From Clostridia bacterium (GTDB lineage: Bacteria; Bacillota; Clostridia; Oscillospirales; UBA644), in NCBI GenBank assembly GCA_014872655.1, contig WHHJ01000022.1, positions 1 through 28,274 of the forward strand: 28,274 nucleotides of DNA, read 5' to 3'. The translations under genes were made by a program, and so were the position numbers. The notes under the pieces are model-generated. The model did no database searches and was not told where the DNA came from. It worked only from the letters and a program-made list of their open reading frames with translations. Positions 23,410 through 28,274 of the stretch are shown in pieces; positions within the stretch are counted from its first letter, which is position 1, and every line of letters begins with the position of its first letter.

Positions 23410-26019
23410 GTGAAAACAGAAAAATATGATGTAACAGGGATGACGTGTGCCGCCTGTCAGGCGAATGTAACACGGTGCGTTCAAAAATTGGACGGTGTGC
23501 AGGATGTCGATGTCAATTTATTGTCCAATCAGATGACGGTATCGTATAATGAACAGGTGTTATCTGCGCCTAAAATTATCGAAGCGGTGCAAAAGATTGG
23601 CTATGGAGCCTCGTTGCCCAGTCCGACTGAGTCCAAACAGAACAGTTTTCGGCATGAGTGGCAAAAACGGCAGAAACGTGCCGAAACCGAACAGCGGCAG
23701 ATGAAACATCGACTGATCAGCTCACTGATTTTTTTAGTGGTGTTGATGTATGTTGCAATGGGGCATATGATTGCAGCCCCGATGCCGTTTTTCTTTGTTG
23801 GAGAAGAAAACGCCATGATCTTTGCATTGGCGCAGTTATTGCTGACCATTCCCGTTCTTTTTATCAACCGACACTTTTTTCAAAACGGATTTCGCGCACT
23901 GATCCATCGTGCCCCCAATATGGATTCTTTGGTAGCAATGGGTTCCGGAGCCTCGTTTTTATATGGAGTTTTTGCCATGTTTATGATGGCTTACGGCCTT
24001 GGCAATCATCGTGCTGATTTGGTTCATGAATATGCGCATGCCTTATATTTTGAATCGGCTGCCATGATTTTAACTTTAGTAACGGTTGGTAAGTTTTTAG
24101 AAGCCAAATCAAAAGCCAAGACGTCTGATGCACTTGGAAAACTGGTTGATCTGACGCCCAAATCGGCTACCGTTGTTCGGAATGGGGTCGAGATGAAAAT
24201 CCCGGCCGAGCAGATCGTTGAGTCGGATATCGTAGTGGTTCGTCCCGGCGAGGGGATTCCCGTCGACGGTGTCATTGTAGAGGGAAATGGATATGTTGAC
24301 CAATCTGCCATTACGGGTGAAAGTATTCCCGTAGAGAAATCGGTGGGAGATGCTGTTATTTCTGCCAGTGTCAACAAGAACGGAACTTTCCGGTTTCAGG
24401 CTTCCCGTGTAGGGGAAAACACGACGCTTGCACAGATCATTCGCTTAGTGGACGAAGCGGGACAGTCTAAGGCGCCGATTGCCCGATTGGCTGATAAAGT
24501 CAGCGGTATTTTCGTTCCGGTCGTGTTCGGGATTGCCGTATTAACTGCTGTGATTTGGTTGATTGCCGGGCAGAGTTTTGATTTTGCATTGTCGACTGCG
24601 ATCTCGGTATTAGTAATTTCGTGTCCTTGTGCATTGGGGTTGGCCACGCCTGTATCCATCATGGTCGGAACCGGCAAAGCGGCGGAAATGGGGATATTGA
24701 TTAAGTCAGCTCAAACATTAGAGCAGCTTCATGCGGTTGATACGATCGTTTTGGATAAAACAGGCACGATTACGTCCGGGCATCCCAAGGTAACAGATGT
24801 GTTGTTGTTTTTGGAAGACCTTTCCGAATCAGAGTTTTTAGCGCAGGCCGCCTCCGCGGAGTCCGGTAGTGAACATCCGTTAGCCCAGGCAATTGTTGAA
24901 AAAGCACAACAAGAAAATTTGAAGATTCCGCAAGCGGAAAGCTTTTTGGCTTATGTAGGCAGCGGCATTCGTGCCACAGTTTGCGGACATACTTATCTTG
25001 CCGGAAATCTTTCATTGATGGAGCAGCATGGGTATTTGGGTGAGACTCGTTCCAATACTGAAAATATTTTGGCTTCTGTCGATCAGCTTTCGGCGCAGGG
25101 AAAAACCCCTTTGCTGTTTGCCCGAGACGAGATTATAGTTGGTATTATTGCCGTAGCAGATACGGTGCGTGATTCCAGCCGTGAGGCGATCCGCCGTTTT
25201 TTAAAAATGGGATTGCAGGTTTTGATGCTGACGGGAGACAATCAACGTACAGCGGAGGCGATTCGGAGTGAATTGGAAATTTCAAATGTTATTTCGGATG
25301 TTTTGCCTACGCAGAAGGAGTTCCATATTCGGCAGCTTCAGCAGCAAGGACACCGTGTCGTGATGGTCGGAGACGGAATCAACGATGCTCCTGCATTGAT
25401 GCGTGCAGATGTCGGAATCGCCATTGGCGCAGGCACGGATATCGCGATCGATTCCGCTGATGTTGTGTTAATGAAAGATTCCTTGTTGGACGTCGTAAAT
25501 GCGATTGATTTAAGTCGCGCCGTGATGCGCAATATCCGGATGAATTTGTTCTGGGCCTTTTTCTATAATGTATTGGGTATTCCGGTTGCCGCCGGTGCTT
25601 TGTTCCCGGCGTTCGGGATTCGTTTGAGCCCGATGATCGGCTCTGCGGCGATGAGTTTAAGTTCTGTTTGTGTAGTTTTGAATGCGTTGAGACTCAAATT
25701 GTTTCGGCCGACTTTCTCAGCAAAACAACCAGAAGAAGAGAGAATTGCTAAACAAGCCTCCGTTTTAAATAATATTGACATACATTCAAATCAGAAAGGA
25801 AAGATCAGTATGAAAAAAGTAATGAAAGTAGACGGAATGATGTGTGACCATTGCAAAATGCATGTACAAAAGGCATTGGAGGCCGTGGACGGTGTCCAAT
25901 CGGTTGTTGTGGATTTGGACAAAAAACAGGCTACTATTGAGTTGTCTAAAGAGGTTTCCGGCCAGGTTCTTTCAGACGCGGTAAAAGAGGCCGGGTACAC
26001 CCCGGTATCCTGTCAGTAA
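23410..26019 (+). CDS. copA: Copper-exporting P-type ATPase with C-terminal CopZ-like domain
   Basis: CopA pumps Cu(I) out of the cell using ATP. The 869-residue frame starts at GTG 23410 behind AGGGGG. It shows an N-terminal metal-binding domain (GMTCAAC, Cys13/Cys16), membrane helices, the actuator TGES (302-305), the channel motif CPC (405-407), the phosphorylated DKTGT (Asp449), SEHPLA, GDGINDAP (Asp655) and the Cu(I)-site residues FFYN and MSLSS. After NALRLKLF, where CopA proteins usually end, comes a low-complexity linker and then a complete 69-residue CopZ-like chaperone (Met801 onward, GMMCDHC, Cys812/Cys815). The junction contains AAAGGAAAG and ATG 25810, so a free chaperone may also be made. 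A C-terminal heavy-metal domain is unusual, since CopA carries these at the N terminus. Confidence 0.96.
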   Translation: MKTEKYDVTGMTCAACQANVTRCVQKLDGVQDVDVNLLSNQMTVSYNEQVLSAPKIIEAVQKIGYGASLPSPTESKQNSFRHEWQKRQKRAETEQRQMKHRLISSLIFLVVLMYVAMGHMIAAPMPFFFVGEENAMIFALAQLLLTIPVLFINRHFFQNGFRALIHRAPNMDSLVAMGSGASFLYGVFAMFMMAYGLGNHRADLVHEYAHALYFESAAMILTLVTVGKFLEAKSKAKTSDALGKLVDLTPKSATVVRNGVEMKIPAEQIVESDIVVVRPGEGIPVDGVIVEGNGYVDQSAITGESIPVEKSVGDAVISASVNKNGTFRFQASRVGENTTLAQIIRLVDEAGQSKAPIARLADKVSGIFVPVVFGIAVLTAVIWLIAGQSFDFALSTAISVLVISCPCALGLATPVSIMVGTGKAAEMGILIKSAQTLEQLHAVDTIVLDKTGTITSGHPKVTDVLLFLEDLSESEFLAQAASAESGSEHPLAQAIVEKAQQENLKIPQAESFLAYVGSGIRATVCGHTYLAGNLSLMEQHGYLGETRSNTENILASVDQLSAQGKTPLLFARDEIIVGIIAVADTVRDSSREAIRRFLKMGLQVLMLTGDNQRTAEAIRSELEISNVISDVLPTQKEFHIRQLQQQGHRVVMVGDGINDAPALMRADVGIAIGAGTDIAIDSADVVLMKDSLLDVVNAIDLSRAVMRNIRMNLFWAFFYNVLGIPVAAGALFPAFGIRLSPMIGSAAMSLSSVCVVLNALRLKLFRPTFSAKQPEEERIAKQASVLNNIDIHSNQKGKISMKKVMKVDGMMCDHCKMHVQKALEAVDGVQSVVVDLDKKQATIELSKEVSGQVLSDAVKEAGYTPVSCQ
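25793..25812 (+). promoter_or_regulatory. copZ: Internal ribosome binding site and start for a CopZ chaperone
   Basis: AGAAAGGAAAG (25793-25803) followed by ATG 25810 has the spacing of a normal start and lies exactly at the beginning of the CopZ-like domain (25810-26019, 69 residues). The preceding bases read like an intergenic spacer that lacks a stop. I infer that free CopZ is translated from here. Confidence 0.6.
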
Positions 26020-26042
26020 CTGTGATGAAAATTTATGTAAAT

Positions 26043-26078
26043 AAAAAGACGGTCAGGATTTTCCTGTCCGTCTTTTTT
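26043..26078. terminator. Bidirectional terminator between copA and the glycosidase gene
   Basis: AAAAAGACGG-T-CAGGA pairs with TCCTG-T-CCGTCTTTTT, one T-T mismatch, with a T run on either strand. It separates the two convergent genes. Confidence 0.92.
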
Positions 26079-26084
26079 ATTGTT

Positions 26085-27938
26085 TTATTTTACATCAGAA
26101 TAGACGTAATTCATGCGGCCCATAGGCGCCGCGTCACCGTCAGTATAAAACGAAAAGATATCATATTCCCAGTTTGCATTTTCTTGATAGTTATCTGCCC
26201 ATTTAAATTCTAAATCAACCAGCCCATCTGTATATCGGTCTAAACCAATTTGTTGATATGGGACACAAAGCATCATTTGGTTACCGTTAACGGCAAGGTC
26301 AATATTTTCTACAGGTTCCCAATTCCATCCTCCGGTACAGCGGCTAAGTACGCCCTTTCCTTGTAAATTAACGGCATAATCGTATCCGTACCAGTTGGAT
26401 GGAGCGTTTTCTTCTGTTTTTAAAAATAATGTCATCCAATTTGAATCGGTTGCTGCAGTGATATTGTTTTGGGTCTGAACATAAAAATAAAGATTTTCTG
26501 CATCATGTGCGGTTTTCATCGTGACGAAATTATTTCTTCCGGTCTTGTTTTGTACAATCTGGTTACCAAATGCGGTTGCAAATCTGTTTCCGGTGTCATT
26601 GTTATAATCGGTATATACGGCGGTGATTGCAGGATTATTCCATTGGTCAAAATCTCCGGCTATGTCAATAGTAACAGGGTGTCCGACATCCACACGTGGG
26701 GAAACTCCTTTATATTGTCGGATATAATCTGTCATTTGCATATAGTAATTATCTCCAAACAGCCCACGCATCGGTTCTGCGTCTCGGCTGTTGTTTGGGT
26801 CTGCGCAGTCGACAAATCGAATTGGCCAGCGTTGAGGCGCTTGCCTTTGTGCCACCCATTCATTCCATCCGGTAATAAAAATGGTGGGGGTATCTTGTTT
26901 TAATGCAAATTCCCATTGTTCTGCAAAATTATATCCATACAGTACTGCGTTAGGTGATGTGTCGTTTGCTCCATTGTGCCAGCTGCGTGTTCTATCGTTT
27001 CCGTCATACCAGGCAGTATAACTGAAATTGACCGTATCGCTGTGTTGTGCAATGGAGACATTGATCACCATTTTTTCTCCGTTTTGATCATAATATACAG
27101 AGTCATTTGTCAAGGATCTGGAAAATTCCATCCAAGGCCAACTATTGTTTGGCTTTTTCCCTTCATTGGGCCATTGACTTAATTTAATTGTAAAATAATT
27201 GGCGATACTGGGGTTAATTCCTGTATTGGTTCCGATAATTAAAGGCTTTCCGTCCCAATAAAACCAAAGGTCTTTTAAATTGGGGTATTGTGCGTATAAA
27301 GCGCCATTAGTGTAAATTTCGTTATAAAGAGCTGTCATAGTTTCTGCCGCAGCAGAGTTTGTGTAAAAAGAGATCTTTGGGACGTCAAATCCCTGTTCAT
27401 AAAACTCATACCAAACACTGATTAAATCTTTTACTCGGGCCGTATAGGGAAAGGCATTAGTTGTATCTATGACGATATAGTCTACGCCGGCATCGATTAA
27501 CATTTGAGCATGCTTGCGCAAAACCCATTTATCAGAAGAGGTATAATATCCAAACAAAGGCTCTCCCCAAAAATGGTGCGCTTCAATAGGTCCGCCGCCT
27601 GCTGCTATCCAGTTTTTCTCTGAATCAACAGCGTTTGGGTTGGCTTGTACAATTTTGTTGTTATCATAGGGTCCATCAATTCCGTGCTCTCCCTGCCATA
27701 AAAAATAAAATATTCCTACCGTTTTTTCATTTTCTGCATAGGTTGAGTTGTCCGTTGTCAGTTCTCTGTCTAAGTCATCTGTTCCGGCAAATGCTCCGTT
27801 TACTGCAGAATAAGGCCCTGTATATTTTTCTCTGTCCGGAAGAGGCTCAGATTTGTAAATAACAGTGCAAGCCGAAACCGTTATTAAAAATGAGGCTGTT
27901 AATAAAACAAACAGCGGTATCGATATTATTTTTTTCAT
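26085..27938 (-). CDS. GH71/GH99-like glycoside hydrolase lipoprotein
   Basis: A 617-residue secreted lipoprotein. The start at 27938 is chosen for its GGAGG site and because it gives a clean signal peptide, MKKIISIPLFVLL..., with lipobox VSAC (Cys24); the upstream extension lacks these. Residues about 60-420 resemble the TIM barrel of the GH71/GH99-like group: GIFYFLWQG, AHHFWGEP, GVDYIVIDTTN, FYWDGKPL, and the C-terminal barrel motif GWNEW (Glu360), where related enzymes carry an active-site glutamate. Residues about 430-617 form a beta-rich domain resembling CBM9 or DOMON modules that bind carbohydrate. The likely role is cell-surface glycan breakdown, perhaps of mannan- or glucan-type chains, but substrate and even hydrolytic activity are inferred. 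It stands alone, with no transporter or sugar gene beside it in the window. Confidence 0.85.
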   Translation of the reverse strand: MKKIISIPLFVLLTASFLITVSACTVIYKSEPLPDREKYTGPYSAVNGAFAGTDDLDRELTTDNSTYAENEKTVGIFYFLWQGEHGIDGPYDNNKIVQANPNAVDSEKNWIAAGGGPIEAHHFWGEPLFGYYTSSDKWVLRKHAQMLIDAGVDYIVIDTTNAFPYTARVKDLISVWYEFYEQGFDVPKISFYTNSAAAETMTALYNEIYTNGALYAQYPNLKDLWFYWDGKPLIIGTNTGINPSIANYFTIKLSQWPNEGKKPNNSWPWMEFSRSLTNDSVYYDQNGEKMVINVSIAQHSDTVNFSYTAWYDGNDRTRSWHNGANDTSPNAVLYGYNFAEQWEFALKQDTPTIFITGWNEWVAQRQAPQRWPIRFVDCADPNNSRDAEPMRGLFGDNYYMQMTDYIRQYKGVSPRVDVGHPVTIDIAGDFDQWNNPAITAVYTDYNNDTGNRFATAFGNQIVQNKTGRNNFVTMKTAHDAENLYFYVQTQNNITAATDSNWMTLFLKTEENAPSNWYGYDYAVNLQGKGVLSRCTGGWNWEPVENIDLAVNGNQMMLCVPYQQIGLDRYTDGLVDLEFKWADNYQENANWEYDIFSFYTDGDAAPMGRMNYVYSDVK

Positions 27939-27971
27939 ACAAACCTCCATAAACCATTGTTTCTTAGTGAT

Positions 27972-28000
27972 ATCATACCACATTTGTATTAATAAAGCAA
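27972..28000 (-). promoter_or_regulatory. Promoter of the glycosidase gene
   Basis: On the minus strand TTGCTT (28000-27995) and TATGAT (27977-27972) are 17 bases apart, with TGG before the -10. The leader to the start codon is short, about 27 bases. Confidence 0.75.
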
Positions 28001-28274
28001 TATATTTAAATAAATATATAAACAATAAAAATTTATTTTGTTACATTAGTACAAAAATGATTAAAAAATTTATCAGTTCATAAAAGAAGATAGATCATGA
28101 AAACGATGTGTTTTGTTTTTAACTGAAAGATTTTAATTGATTTTTAGGACTAATAAACCTGTTTTGTTTGTTTTGAGAATTTGATATTGAAATATAATAA
28201 AAAAAATAACACTGTTTTTTTTATAATAATTACAGTGTTTAATAATTACAGTGTTATATTAACTGAACAAAATC
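28001..28274. other. AT-rich non-coding stretch
   Basis: No gene-like frame is seen from here to the window end. The composition is far richer in A and T than the rest. It holds the upstream region of the glycosidase gene and, at the end, the short repeats listed separately. Confidence 0.7.
28206..28257. repeat. Tandem 16-mer and inverted repeat near the window end
   Basis: TAATAATTACAGTGTT occurs twice in direct succession (28224-28239, 28240-28255). ATAACACTGT (28206-28215) is the exact inverse of ACAGTGTTAT (28248-28257), and its first eight-base core also pairs with the first repeat copy. The left arm is followed by a run of T, so it could act as a terminator for a gene beyond the window. 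Confidence 0.75.

Noticed and set aside
27939..28025. Longer N terminus of the glycosidase lipoprotein
   Set aside because: The extension would cover the GGAGG site and the predicted -10 and would hide the signal peptide with its lipobox.
28098..28111. Possible CcpA cre site upstream of the glycosidase gene
   Set aside because: The last two positions of the consensus do not match, it is nearly 100 bases upstream of the -35, and the flank is AT-rich, so chance is likely.

Overview
The window is a chromosomal segment of a Gram-positive, anaerobe-like Firmicute (Bacillota), most probably class Clostridia. The evidence is the gene set (HPr kinase, WhiA, CsoR, a pyruvate kinase with an extra C-terminal phosphohistidine-type domain, an IspH-ribosomal protein S1 fusion), the strong AGGAGG-type ribosome binding sites, consensus sigma-A promoters and compact U-tailed hairpin terminators. 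The family or genus cannot be fixed from this sequence. Base composition is moderate over the genes and drops sharply in the last 330 bases.

Layout: (1) 1-6061: a cut glutamine synthetase gene, carA, and one long reading frame joining carB to dapF, closed by a bidirectional terminator shared with (2) hflX on the minus strand. (3) 7458-10480: a SAM-dependent methyltransferase gene broken into two overlapping frames at a run of seven T, then pyk and a terminator. (4) 10501-15933: an operon with a consensus-like promoter: RpiR-type regulator, HI0933-family flavoprotein, cmk, plsC and an ispH-rpsA fusion. (5) 15955-22994: a second operon: hprK, murB, whiA, dnaE and a YbaK-type deacylase. (6) 22998-26078: a copper operon with a perfect sigma-A promoter, a CsoR operator, csoR, and copA whose frame runs on into a copZ-like chaperone. 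(7) 26085-28000: a minus-strand lipoprotein of the GH71/GH99-like glycosidase type under its own promoter, followed by an AT-rich stretch with short repeats.

Most of the window is housekeeping: pyrimidine/arginine precursor supply, diaminopimelate for the wall, wall precursor and phospholipid synthesis, isoprenoids, replication, ribosome rescue, glycolysis and carbon-control signalling. I see no phage, CRISPR array, transposase, tRNA or rRNA, and no clear new defence or mobile system.

The most interesting signal is in the first operon. The CarA glutaminase nucleophile cysteine is a glycine, and the adjacent glutamine synthetase has a lysine where a catalytic metal-binding glutamate is expected. 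Together they suggest that carbamoyl phosphate is made here from free ammonia rather than glutamine. A second theme is the fusion of neighbouring genes by absence of a stop codon: carB-dapF, ispH-rpsA and copA-copZ. The copZ junction keeps a good internal ribosome binding site, so one frame may yield both the pump and a free chaperone.
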